Shown: positions 35,428 through 42,220 of the stretch, piece after piece
How the letters are laid out: each line of letters starts with the position of its first letter
How positions within the stretch are numbered: position 1 is the first letter of the stretch
Assembly (NCBI GenBank): GCA_017472735.1
Contig: JAFUOD010000001.1
Coordinates: forward strand, 1 to 46,272
Direction: 5' to 3'
Source: Oscillospiraceae bacterium
GTDB taxonomy: Bacteria; Bacillota; Clostridia; Oscillospirales; Ruminococcaceae
Length of the DNA: 46,272 nt
Notes under the pieces: generated by a model
What the model was told of the DNA's origin: nothing
The model's database searches: none
Seen by the model: only the letters and a program-made list of their open reading frames with translations
Program-made: the position numbers and the translations under genes

Positions 35428-36630
35428 ATGGCAAAGAAAAATAACGATTTTTTCGTTGAAAAGAAAGCTTGGTCGGTTGTTAAGGATGAGTTGCTCGGAT
35501 GTTATTTTATGCCGTATGTTTCCAAAATCCTTCACACATATAGACCACTTGTATATGTAGATTGTTTTGCTGGAAAAGGAAAATTTGATGATGGAAACCC
35601 CGGCTCACCTCTAATCGCACTCGAAGTAATCGATAAATGCCAAGAGAGCACAAGTATGGAATCTACGCAGATAGAGGCTACTTTTATTGATTTGAACTAT
35701 GCGGACGATCTACGGAACAATTTACAGAAATATCCTTGGGTCAATATTATCTCTGGAAAATATGAGGATAATCTCGCAAATGTTTTGCAAGGCAAAGAAC
35801 GTTGCAATGTGTTTTTGTACATTGATCCTTATGGCATAAAAGCATTGAGGTGCTCAATATTCGATGAATTGTCAAAGAAACATTTTAATTCTATTGAGCT
35901 TCTTATCAACATGAACTCTTTTGGGTTCATTAGAGAAGCTTGCCATGCATTAGGGACATCGTTTAATGACAAGGCAATATTTGATGATCTGGTTGAATAC
36001 GATCCTTCTAAAATGGACAAATCTTCTGAATCAATAGATGAGTTGAATGCTATTGCCGATGGTGATTATTGGCAAGACATTATTAACCAATATAAAACCG
36101 GAACTATTGATGGATATGAGGCAGAGGCAAGATTCTCGGAACAGTATTGTCAACGGCTGAGACAAAGCTACACGTATGTACTAAACATGCCTCTGCGCAT
36201 TAAAAAGGGCCAACGTCCGAAATATAGATTGATTCATGCAACAAATCATCGAGATGGCTGCTTACTCATGGTAGACAATATCTGTAACCGCTGGGAGGCT
36301 CTTCAAGAAATACAGTCTGGTGGACAGTTATCACTCTTTGAGGAAAACTATGACAATCAGATTGTGGATGACACAGATATTGCAAACAAAGTATCTGCGT
36401 ATTTTGCTCGGTATAGTGCCAATACATCACTTCACGAGGCTCTCGCAGGGTTCTTCATGGAATATGGACCGATCTGTTCGACAGGCACGGTTAAAAAAGA
36501 TTTGAAAAAACTTGAAAGTAATGGTCGAATTATAGTTACCCGTGAGCCCAGCACAACGGGCAAAGGAAAAAAAGCGACCTATATGTCCGAAGAAAAGGGC
36601 AAAAAGGTTTATGTGAGGTGGGCTCAGTGA
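35428..36630 (+). CDS. tcmP: Three-Cys-motif partner protein TcmP
   Basis: A 400-residue protein of the TcmP family. LVYVDCFAGKGKFDDGNPGS (about residues 46-65) and NVFLYIDPYGIKAL (about 128-141) resemble a Rossmann-type methyltransferase core with nucleotide- or SAM-binding glycine loop. The C-terminus looks like a winged helix (CSTGTVKKDLKKLESNGRI). The ATG at 35428 follows TGGAGG; an in-frame ATG 72 nt upstream has no site. By family definition it is paired with a three-Cys-motif protein, and that is the next gene, overlapping it by 4 bp. Biochemical function unknown. Confidence 0.88.
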   Translation: MAKKNNDFFVEKKAWSVVKDELLGCYFMPYVSKILHTYRPLVYVDCFAGKGKFDDGNPGSPLIALEVIDKCQESTSMESTQIEATFIDLNYADDLRNNLQKYPWVNIISGKYEDNLANVLQGKERCNVFLYIDPYGIKALRCSIFDELSKKHFNSIELLINMNSFGFIREACHALGTSFNDKAIFDDLVEYDPSKMDKSSESIDELNAIADGDYWQDIINQYKTGTIDGYEAEARFSEQYCQRLRQSYTYVLNMPLRIKKGQRPKYRLIHATNHRDGCLLMVDNICNRWEALQEIQSGGQLSLFEENYDNQIVDDTDIANKVSAYFARYSANTSLHEALAGFFMEYGPICSTGTVKKDLKKLESNGRIIVTREPSTTGKGKKATYMSEEKGKKVYVRWAQ

Positions 36631-37421
36631 AAAAGGTTACAAAATACATAAGTCGTAAAACGCTGATCTACAAAACTGATGTAGAGTATGGCGATTACAC
36701 GATGAATCATGTTTTGGGATGCTCTCACGGTTGCAAATATCCCTGTTATGCATATCTGCAGAAAAAAAGATTTGGTAATGTTACATCCTATGAAGATTGG
36801 TGCGCTCCGGCACTTGTAAAAAACACATTAGAGCTTCTTGATCGTGAGCTACCCAAATTTAAGAACAAAATCAAAATATTGCATTTGTGTTTTACCACTG
36901 ATCCGTTTATGTATGAGTACGATGAAATACAGAAAATGAGTCTTTCAGCCATTAAGAAAGTTAATGACGCAGGAATTAAATGCTCTGTACTGACAAAAGG
37001 CATCCTGCCCATTGCTTTAGCTGATCTTTCAAAAGACAACGAATATGGTGTAACCCTTGTATCCTTGGACGATGGCTTTAGAGAAAGAATGGAACCAGGT
37101 GCTGCACCTATTGCAGAAAGATTATCAGCGTTAAAAGCTTTGCATGAAGCAGGTTGCAAAACATGGGTCAGCATTGAACCCTATCCTACTCCAAACATCA
37201 TACAGCAAGACTTAGAGGCTATTTTGGAAGCTGTAAGCTTTGTGGATAAAATCATCTTCGGGCGAATGAATTATAGCAAGGAAACCAGTTCCTATAAAGA
37301 ACACAAACGGTTCTATAATGAGTGCGCTCAAAAAGTGATTGAGTTTTGCACGGAACACCACAGAGCATATCACATCAAGGATGGAACAATTACCCCGTTG
37401 AAGGAGAATAAAAATGTTTGA
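36627..37421 (+). CDS. Three-Cys-motif (radical-SAM-like) protein
   Basis: A 264-residue protein with CSHGCKYPCYAY (about residues 32-43), the C-X3-C-X3-C motif that resembles a radical-SAM cluster site. It continues with FTTDPFMYEYDEIQKMSLSA, CSVLTKGI and WVSIEPYPTPN, like SPL/DUF5131 (Gp37/Gp68-type) proteins. The GTG at 36627 overlaps the tcmP stop (GTGA) and follows GAGGTGGG; an upstream GTG at 36618 is less well placed. Coupled to tcmP, its dedicated partner. An iron-sulfur-dependent modification is suggested by the motif but unproven. Alternative: a non-enzymatic cluster protein. Confidence 0.82.
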   Translation: MKKVTKYISRKTLIYKTDVEYGDYTMNHVLGCSHGCKYPCYAYLQKKRFGNVTSYEDWCAPALVKNTLELLDRELPKFKNKIKILHLCFTTDPFMYEYDEIQKMSLSAIKKVNDAGIKCSVLTKGILPIALADLSKDNEYGVTLVSLDDGFRERMEPGAAPIAERLSALKALHEAGCKTWVSIEPYPTPNIIQQDLEAILEAVSFVDKIIFGRMNYSKETSSYKEHKRFYNECAQKVIEFCTEHHRAYHIKDGTITPLKENKNV

Positions 37422-38121
37422 TATTAACGATATGGCTAAAACGGCATTTGAGCCAATTATGTCCACACCGCTACAAAGAGCCCAAAAAGATGGATATGTC
37501 AATATTACTGGGGCTAAAGGCAAAAAGAAAATCGAGTATATTACCTCGGAAAAGCATGTAGAGAATTATGAGGATCCCGAGGAAAAAGTTCGTGCTGAAT
37601 TCTTTGCCGAGCTGATTTACAAATACGAATACCCTGCAAACCGCATCAAAGTTGAAGTGGTTGTTCCGGACAGATTGCCTACTGACCGTGCTGATATTGT
37701 TGTCTTTAGCGATGATGACTGTAAACGCCCGTATGCAATTGTAGAGTGTAAAAAAGAAGGCGTTACGGATGCCGAGTTTAACCAGGCGATTGAACAGGGT
37801 GTTGGAAATGCAACGTGGGTAAAACTCAGAGCAGATTATGTTGTTATCATTGCTGGCGGTACTCGCCGTGTTTTAGATGTTTCTGATAAATACGGAGCAT
37901 TTGAGCGTGAGCAAAATATTCTTGCAGACCTTCCTCGTGCATATGGTAAACCTCAAGAATTCCGTTTTTACAAAGGCACGGACAACGATATAAAGCCTGT
38001 ATCGAGAGAAGATCTGATTGCTGCAATCAAAAAGTGTCACCAAACATTGTGGGGCGGTGGTATTTTTATAGAATCACTTGACAGATCAACTCTAATATGC
38101 TATAATATACTTATAAAATAA
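37414..38121 (+). CDS. HsdR N-terminal-domain protein, probably truncated
   Basis: A 235-residue protein. Residues about 40-150 match the N-terminal nuclease domain of type I restriction HsdR (TDRADIVVFSDDDCKRPYAI, then VECKKEGV), including the D and ExK residues. It ends KKCHQTLWGGG followed by an unrelated 17-residue tail. In the larger family I recall, this segment leads into an N-6 adenine methylase domain that is absent here. The break coincides with the promoter region of the next module at about 38060. It overlaps the previous gene by 8 bp and has AAGGAG. Confidence 0.72.
   Translation: MFDINDMAKTAFEPIMSTPLQRAQKDGYVNITGAKGKKKIEYITSEKHVENYEDPEEKVRAEFFAELIYKYEYPANRIKVEVVVPDRLPTDRADIVVFSDDDCKRPYAIVECKKEGVTDAEFNQAIEQGVGNATWVKLRADYVVIIAGGTRRVLDVSDKYGAFEREQNILADLPRAYGKPQEFRFYKGTDNDIKPVSREDLIAAIKKCHQTLWGGGIFIESLDRSTLICYNILIK
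38078..38106 (+). promoter_or_regulatory. Perfect consensus promoter
   Basis: TTGACA (38078-38083), 17-bp spacer, TATAAT (38101-38106). Both hexamers match the sigma-A consensus exactly. It lies inside the out-of-family tail of the HsdR-N gene and drives the leader ORF. Confidence 0.88.
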
Positions 38122-38147
38122 CAATCATGCCAAAGGAGGCGACCATT

Positions 38148-38204
38148 ATGAAAACTGCAATTGAATACATTGTCGGATGCCATGTGTCGCCGAATGCAGC
38201 ATGA
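38148..38204 (+). CDS. 18-residue leader peptide (attenuator candidate)
   Basis: ATG at 38148 follows AAAGGAGG at 8 nt and reads MKTAIEYIVGCHVSPNAA before a TGA. It sits between a perfect promoter and an intrinsic terminator (38243-38271) ahead of the ABC-class ATPase gene, the arrangement of translation-dependent attenuators. GGCGAC (38138-38143), overlapping the Shine-Dalgarno, can pair with GTCGCC (38186-38191) near the end of the peptide. Inferred role: a sensor of ribosome stalling or slowing. Confidence 0.6.
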   Translation: MKTAIEYIVGCHVSPNAA

Positions 38205-38242
38205 CGCTTTTTGAGTATGCTTAAATAATCGGCTCATATTTC

Positions 38243-38271
38243 ACGGCATATCTGACGATATGCCGTTTTTG
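38243..38271 (+). terminator. Attenuator terminator
   Basis: ACGGCATATC (38243-38252) pairs with GATATGCCGT (38257-38266) around TGAC, followed by TTTTTG. It lies between the leader peptide and the ATPase gene with no second promoter evident, so read-through is needed to express the genes downstream. Confidence 0.85.
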
Positions 38272-38356
38272 TTTTCCTTCGAAAAATGGTTTGGCAATGT
38301 ATTCTGAATCTTCCCATTGAGAAGCACGCTTCAACCATTTTTACGGAGGTATTTTT

Positions 38357-40093
38357 TTGCAAAAATTAAACGAAATCATTAAATCACTTGATGGAAAAGC
38401 CGTATCTTCCTATACCAAACTGTGTGGAAGATACGAGCGGAACGGAATTGCCTATCATATCCGGAATGTATATGGCGGACAATTCAAATATGCGGCGGTA
38501 ACGATTGAACTCCCTTGCTGTCAGATTTTCGGTAACGATGCGTTTGATTCTTCAGACAATATCGCATTGACATCCTACATCATGCGAGAATTTTCGGCGG
38601 CGGCACACATGGCGAATGATGCCATGCAGCAATCGGAAAGCAATGTTCAAAAGGGATTCTTCCTTGTTTATCCGTTTGGAACGAGGGTTCTGTCAAATTC
38701 CGTCGTACAATGGAACGGTGAGACTATAGCCCTGTCCCTGACAATCAAATTGCCATATAACAGTTCATCCTATAGCGGCGGAAGCGTTATGGCTCAGACT
38801 GCAGAAGCGCATAGAGAATCTTTAGGCAGCCGCAAAAAAGGTGTCATTTCCGCAAAAGCTCTGAAAATTCTGCTTACAAAGAATCTGCCCCAATTGATTG
38901 AGAATTTCGTGGCAGACTTTGATATTGATACTCTAAGCGAAGCGGTTGCACTTTGGCACAATCAGGAGTATATACGCCGATTTCTGAAAAATAACGGATA
39001 TGTTTCTTTTGTGGCAAACGGTGCGGTTCTTCCGAGAAAGGGGAAAACCGATTACAAGGATGCCAAAGGAGCTGTTCCGTTCACTGCACCTGAGTCAATG
39101 GAGATCAATATAACATTGCCAAACGGTGATACGGTTGGCGGAATGGGTATCCCGAAAGGCATAACGCTGATCACAGGTGATGCTTACCACGGAAAAAGCA
39201 CCATTTTGGAAGCGTTAAAGGAGGGCGTGTACAACCACGTCCTCGGGGATGGTCGGGAATATGTTATAACCGATAAAAGCGCTATGACCATTCAAGCAGA
39301 GGACGGAAGAAGTATCAGGAATACCGATATATCATTCTTTCTGCAAAAACTTCCGGTAAAATCAATTCTGCCAAAAAACTTTTCGACCGATAATGCCAGC
39401 GGTTCGACTTCACAGGCTGCGGCAATTGCAGAAGCTTTTGAGGCAGGATGTCGTTTGATGCTGTTCGACGAAGACCGAAGTGCGAATAATTTCATGTATA
39501 AAGACGAAAAGATGCGTTCGGTTATAAAAAACGCGTCTACCGTTCCGTTTCTTGACAATGCTCGAATGTTTTATGAGAAGTACGGTATTTCATCCGTCAT
39601 TGTTGTAGGCGCTTCGGGAGAATACTTTCGTATTGCAGATAAAGTGATTTTGGTCGAAAACTTTGTTGTTTCGGAATATAAAGATTATTCCAACGATTGT
39701 ACGAATGTTGTACCAAGCTTTTCGCCGATGCCACGACAGGTCGATTTTGCAAATCTCGGCAGAATTTGTCTTACAAGAAACATTGAAATCAAGGATGATT
39801 CAACAATCAAAATCGGAAATGAAACGGTCGATATTACAGAGTGCGTTCCACACGCAACACGCGGTCAGCTTGATTTCATTTGCTCGTTTATCTACTATTT
39901 GACAGTTATTGAGCAGAGGAAAAGCGGGAACATAAAGGAATCTGTCGTGTCGTTGTACAAGAAGCTTGATTCCTGCGGATTGGATATGATTCATCAAACG
40001 GGATTCAGAGGTGCGTCGGGTGTCATTGAATATGTTCGACCCGAAGATATTCTGTCAATTCTGTATCGGTTGAAGAGTATCGCTTTTAAGTGA
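38357..40093 (+). CDS. Predicted ATPase of the ABC class (COG3044 type)
   Basis: A 578-residue cytosolic protein with no membrane segments. The N-terminal half (IVGK-like region LNEIIKSLDGKAVSSYTKLC, YERNGIAYHIRNVYGGQF) is family-specific. Walker A GDAYHGKSTILEAL lies at about residues 273-286, a signature-like NASGSTSQA follows, and Walker B is LMLFDEDRSANNF (about 365-377). PF09818-type proteins have this order. Function unknown in the family. TTG start 38357 after CGGAGGT at 7 nt. Preceded by a leader peptide and terminator, which suggests induction by translation stress. Followed 28 bp later by the GNAT gene. Confidence 0.82.
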   Translation: MQKLNEIIKSLDGKAVSSYTKLCGRYERNGIAYHIRNVYGGQFKYAAVTIELPCCQIFGNDAFDSSDNIALTSYIMREFSAAAHMANDAMQQSESNVQKGFFLVYPFGTRVLSNSVVQWNGETIALSLTIKLPYNSSSYSGGSVMAQTAEAHRESLGSRKKGVISAKALKILLTKNLPQLIENFVADFDIDTLSEAVALWHNQEYIRRFLKNNGYVSFVANGAVLPRKGKTDYKDAKGAVPFTAPESMEINITLPNGDTVGGMGIPKGITLITGDAYHGKSTILEALKEGVYNHVLGDGREYVITDKSAMTIQAEDGRSIRNTDISFFLQKLPVKSILPKNFSTDNASGSTSQAAAIAEAFEAGCRLMLFDEDRSANNFMYKDEKMRSVIKNASTVPFLDNARMFYEKYGISSVIVVGASGEYFRIADKVILVENFVVSEYKDYSNDCTNVVPSFSPMPRQVDFANLGRICLTRNIEIKDDSTIKIGNETVDITECVPHATRGQLDFICSFIYYLTVIEQRKSGNIKESVVSLYKKLDSCGLDMIHQTGFRGASGVIEYVRPEDILSILYRLKSIAFK

Positions 40094-40121
40094 TGAATAT
40101 GTGAAACGAAAGGGGATTATT

Positions 40122-40589
40122 ATGCGAGATATTTTTGTTGAAGATTTTGAATCTGAATTATTTACTGCGGCTTTCAAGAAATATTTCTGCGAAATCAGTA
40201 CATCGTCACGGAATTGGGAGATGTTATTTCGGCAAATGAACGATGAAAAGGATACTACGAAGGCGATTATGAGACTGGATGGGAATACCGTGGTTGGATT
40301 TATTATGTTTTGCGAGATAGAGCTGCAATGTATATTCTTTTCGGAAAAATTCGGGTACATTCGCGAATTATGGGTTGATCGTTCGTATCGCCGCACAGGG
40401 CACGGAAGTCATTTGATGCATTTAGCGGAACAATATTTTGTTGGTAGGAAGATACCGCAAATGGCTCTCAATGCCTTACCGGGAACAGAAGAGTTTTACC
40501 GAAAGCAAGGCTATTCTGCAAGTGAAGTTATCGTTTCTGAATCAGATGCTATTTTCACCAAGAAGATATATATTACTGCAAGTTCATAA
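40122..40589 (+). CDS. GNAT family N-acetyltransferase
   Basis: A 155-residue acetyltransferase. The acetyl-CoA binding loop is ELWVDRSYRRTGHGSHLM (motif A, R-x-x-G-x-G/S-like), preceded by VVGFIMFCEI and followed by ALNALPGTEEFYRKQGY, the typical C-terminal beta-strand and helix. The ATG at 40122 follows AAAGGGG. Substrate not identifiable; both antibiotic and toxin-type roles are possible. It lies directly downstream of the ABC-class ATPase and is terminated at 40601-40645. Confidence 0.82.
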   Translation: MRDIFVEDFESELFTAAFKKYFCEISTSSRNWEMLFRQMNDEKDTTKAIMRLDGNTVVGFIMFCEIELQCIFFSEKFGYIRELWVDRSYRRTGHGSHLMHLAEQYFVGRKIPQMALNALPGTEEFYRKQGYSASEVIVSESDAIFTKKIYITASS

Positions 40590-40600
40590 TAAAACAAGTA

Positions 40601-40645
40601 AAAATGCCCACGTCGATTTTCAAAAAATTGACGTGGGCATTTTTG
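40601..40645 (+). terminator. Terminator after the ATPase-acetyltransferase unit
   Basis: AAAAATGCCCACGTC (40601-40615) and GACGTGGGCATTTTT (40631-40645) form a perfect 15-bp stem that ends in a T run. Works in both directions. Confidence 0.92.
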
Positions 40646-40670
40646 GCGCTGGAATTATTTGGTTAACTTA

Positions 40671-41168
40671 ATGACATTGATTGACGATGTTATCAATTTG
40701 TACGATGAAATCTACGAACATGTACCCAAAAAGGTTTTTCTTGCAAGGTGGTATCCATCTGCGGAACATGATGGTGACAACGAATACAGAAAAGCAGAAA
40801 GCCGCATCAGCGCTATAAAAGAAGTTGTTCAGCAACTGAATCTGGAGCTGACCGATTTAGGCACAAGGGAAACCGGTACATTCGATATCAGAGATGTTAT
40901 GTATCATGACATAAGAGAATGTGATATTTTCATTGCTGACCTTTCGGGGGCTCGACACAACGTTATGATTGAAGTAGGATATGCACTAAAGCATGTTAAG
41001 ACTGCCAGAATGCTGTTCTATTTTCAGGCATCGGATAAATGTCCCTCTGTTCCGTTTGATGTTAGTCACTTAAACTATGTTCCGATTGTGGATTCTGCGG
41101 AAATAAAAACATCCGTGAAAGCACGTATTGAGAATATCCTTGAACAGGCTCGAAACGGGGAAATATAA
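40671..41168 (+). CDS. TIR/deoxyribosyltransferase-like small protein
   Basis: A 165-residue protein. KKVFLARWYPSAEHDGDNEY near the N-terminus and ECDIFIADLSG, then NVMIEVGYALKH (about residues 83-106) look like the nucleotide-binding fold shared by TIR-like and nucleoside 2-deoxyribosyltransferase proteins. The Glu of IEVGYA is the candidate catalytic residue. No clear ribosome binding site; ATG 40671 is used, and TTG 40659 is an alternative. It lies 26 bp after a strong terminator, so it depends on its own or read-through transcription. A defence effector role is possible, by analogy with TIR NADases. Confidence 0.6.
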   Translation: MTLIDDVINLYDEIYEHVPKKVFLARWYPSAEHDGDNEYRKAESRISAIKEVVQQLNLELTDLGTRETGTFDIRDVMYHDIRECDIFIADLSGARHNVMIEVGYALKHVKTARMLFYFQASDKCPSVPFDVSHLNYVPIVDSAEIKTSVKARIENILEQARNGEI

Positions 41169-41202
41169 ATATCCAGACAGTCTACGTTACTATTTTGGCA
41201 AG

Positions 41203-41240
41203 CAGCGATCAACCGTAAAAGTTGGTCGCTGTTTCTTTTG
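41203..41240 (+). terminator. Terminator after the TIR-like gene
   Basis: CAGCGATCAAC (41203-41213) pairs with GTTGGTCGCTG (41221-41231) with one G-T pair, followed by TTTCTTTTG. Confidence 0.8.
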
Positions 41241-41250
41241 CAACACCATT

Positions 41251-41449
41251 AACTTCTACACAATCTGGGTAGAAGTTACAGTCTAACCTTCCTGCAAGTT
41301 GCATAGAAGTGATTTTTGACTTCGACACAACTTGTGTCGAAGTTAGCTTTTCAACTTCTGTCCAACTTGAACAGAAGTGCGGATTTAGACTTCCAACCAA
41401 CTTGGTCGGAAGTGGATTTTGAAAATTTTGCCCAGGTTGGACAGAATTA
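41251..41449. repeat. Array of six 27-nt palindromes
   Basis: Six 27-nt units begin at 41251, 41285, 41318, 41353, 41388 and 41423 (periods 34, 33, 35, 35, 35). Units 1 to 5 share outer arms ACTTC/GAAGT (slightly varied in unit 2) and, in units 3 to 5, a core CAACTTG; unit 6 is decayed. Inner arms differ between units but are largely complementary within a unit: unit 1 AACTTCTAC/GTAGAAGTT, unit 3 ACTTCGACACAA/TTGTGTCGAAGT perfectly. The period is not a multiple of three, so it is not coding. Function unknown; possibilities are protein-binding cruciforms, an RNA hairpin string or a conjugation-related site. Confidence 0.85.
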
Positions 41450-41465
41450 TTTTTTGCCCGTTGAT

Positions 41466-41502
41466 ATTTCTCTTGAAAATGTCCTAACAGGTAGAGAGAA
41501 AT
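41466..41502. repeat. Inverted repeat after the palindrome array
   Basis: ATTTCTCT (41466-41473) and AGAGAAAT (41495-41502), 8 bp perfect, 21-nt loop. It does not share the core of the array units and may be unrelated. Confidence 0.35.
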
Positions 41503-41563
41503 TTTCTGCAACCGTTGAAATTTGCCTTTTGAAATTCCGAATATAGTGAGAGGGCTCGCAACC

Positions 41564-41592
41564 TTGACGGCATAACACATTACTCGTATAAT
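41564..41592 (+). promoter_or_regulatory. Promoter of the structured RNA
   Basis: TTGACG (41564-41569), 17-bp spacer, perfect TATAAT (41587-41592). It gives a start near 41599, at the base of the first hairpin. Confidence 0.85.
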
Positions 41593-41598
41593 AATGGC

Positions 41599-41850
41599 AC
41601 AGCGGTTCGCCGCTACATAAACAACTGAATAAACTGTTCGACCATATTGAGAAATGTCGGGTCTACCCGACACGGATTCGGTGCTCCGAAAAGTGCTGAA
41701 CTGCTCCACCACGTCTTTGGTTCTGTTGGCGGGAGCTGTATGAAGCAGAACCCGACTTTGATCTTCAGAGCCGATTACATAGAACATCATTTTGAAGCGA
41801 GAGCCACGCTCCCGCCGATTCTTGGTGCTCTGTGTAATCGGCTCTTTTTG
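41599..41850 (+). ncRNA. Candidate structured non-coding RNA, about 250 nt
   Basis: Promoter at 41564-41592, intrinsic terminator at 41845-41849. Helices seen by eye: AGCGG-ttcg-CCGCT (41601-41614), TGTCGGGT/ACCCGACA (41655-41672), CGGA/TCCG (41673-41688), GGTTCTG/CAGAACC (41719-41752), and AGAGCCGATTACA/TGTAATCGGCTCT (41767-41845, 13 bp) before TTTT. GGCGGGAGC in the loop of the fourth helix (41728-41736) is fully complementary to GCTCCCGCC in the loop of the last (41808-41816), a predicted 9-bp loop-loop pseudoknot. No plausible ORF. Family not identified; lies just upstream of oriT, so a role in mobilisation or element control is possible. Confidence 0.75.
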
Positions 41851-42220
41851 TTTTCTTCTACATCCGACAACTGAATGACCGTCCGAATGAGATATGACTT
41901 TGCGACGATATGAGCGAAGCAACGCTGGGGTGAGACTCCCGGGCAGGAACGACATTCGGGTAGAACGGCGAAAGCATTTTTAACCCTTAGTTTACTAAGG
42001 GCGCACTTCTATACGGGTGTGTTTCACACCTCGTATGTGCGCTCTGCGAGGCGACAGCACCTAACAACGAGTTGGTGCTGTTTGCGTCACTCCGTTCCGA
42101 ACAAGGAGTTGTACCCCCTTGCGCTGTTTCACAGCTATCCCTGCGCCCTTGTGGGTACGAAACGACTTTACAAATCATTCCGCACCCACAAGGCTGAAAA
42201 CAACACACAAAGGAGGTTTT
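41851..42220 (+). other. Non-coding region around oriT
   Basis: Apart from oriT this stretch holds an ACAGCACC/GGTGCTGT stem (about 42053-42081) and repeated segments TGCGCTGTTT/CACAGC and GCCCTTGTGGGTACGAAAC. No ORF of any support starts here before the DUF3847 gene. It is likely the transfer and leader region of the mobilisation genes. Confidence 0.5.
41984..42048 (-). other. oriT: Origin of transfer (MOBQ-type oriT)
   Basis: On the minus strand AAGTGCGCCCTTAG (41995-42008 on the plus strand as ctaagggcgcactt) contains GTGCGCCCT, the nick-region signature of RSF1010/R1162-type origins. Just beside it is the inverted repeat ATACG-GGTGT / ACACC-CGTAT (42011-42036), as in that family. A second hairpin CCCTTAG/CTAAGGG (41984-42000) flanks the other side. 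The relaxase gene begins about 550 bp downstream. Strongly matched to the MOBQ relaxase found here. Confidence 0.75.

Noticed and set aside
41251-41449. CRISPR array
   Set aside because: Units are not identical, the intervening 6-8 bp are too short to be spacers, and no cas genes are present.
41316-41546. Plus-strand frame of 76 codons in the array
   Set aside because: The array period is not a multiple of three, no ribosome binding site, and the translation follows the hairpin repeats.
41209-41955. Long open frame on the minus strand (248 codons) over the palindrome array and the structured RNA
   Set aside because: It crosses a terminator, six palindromes, a promoter and a structured RNA, has no ribosome binding site and no family-like sequence; the apparent repeats in the protein are the DNA palindromes.
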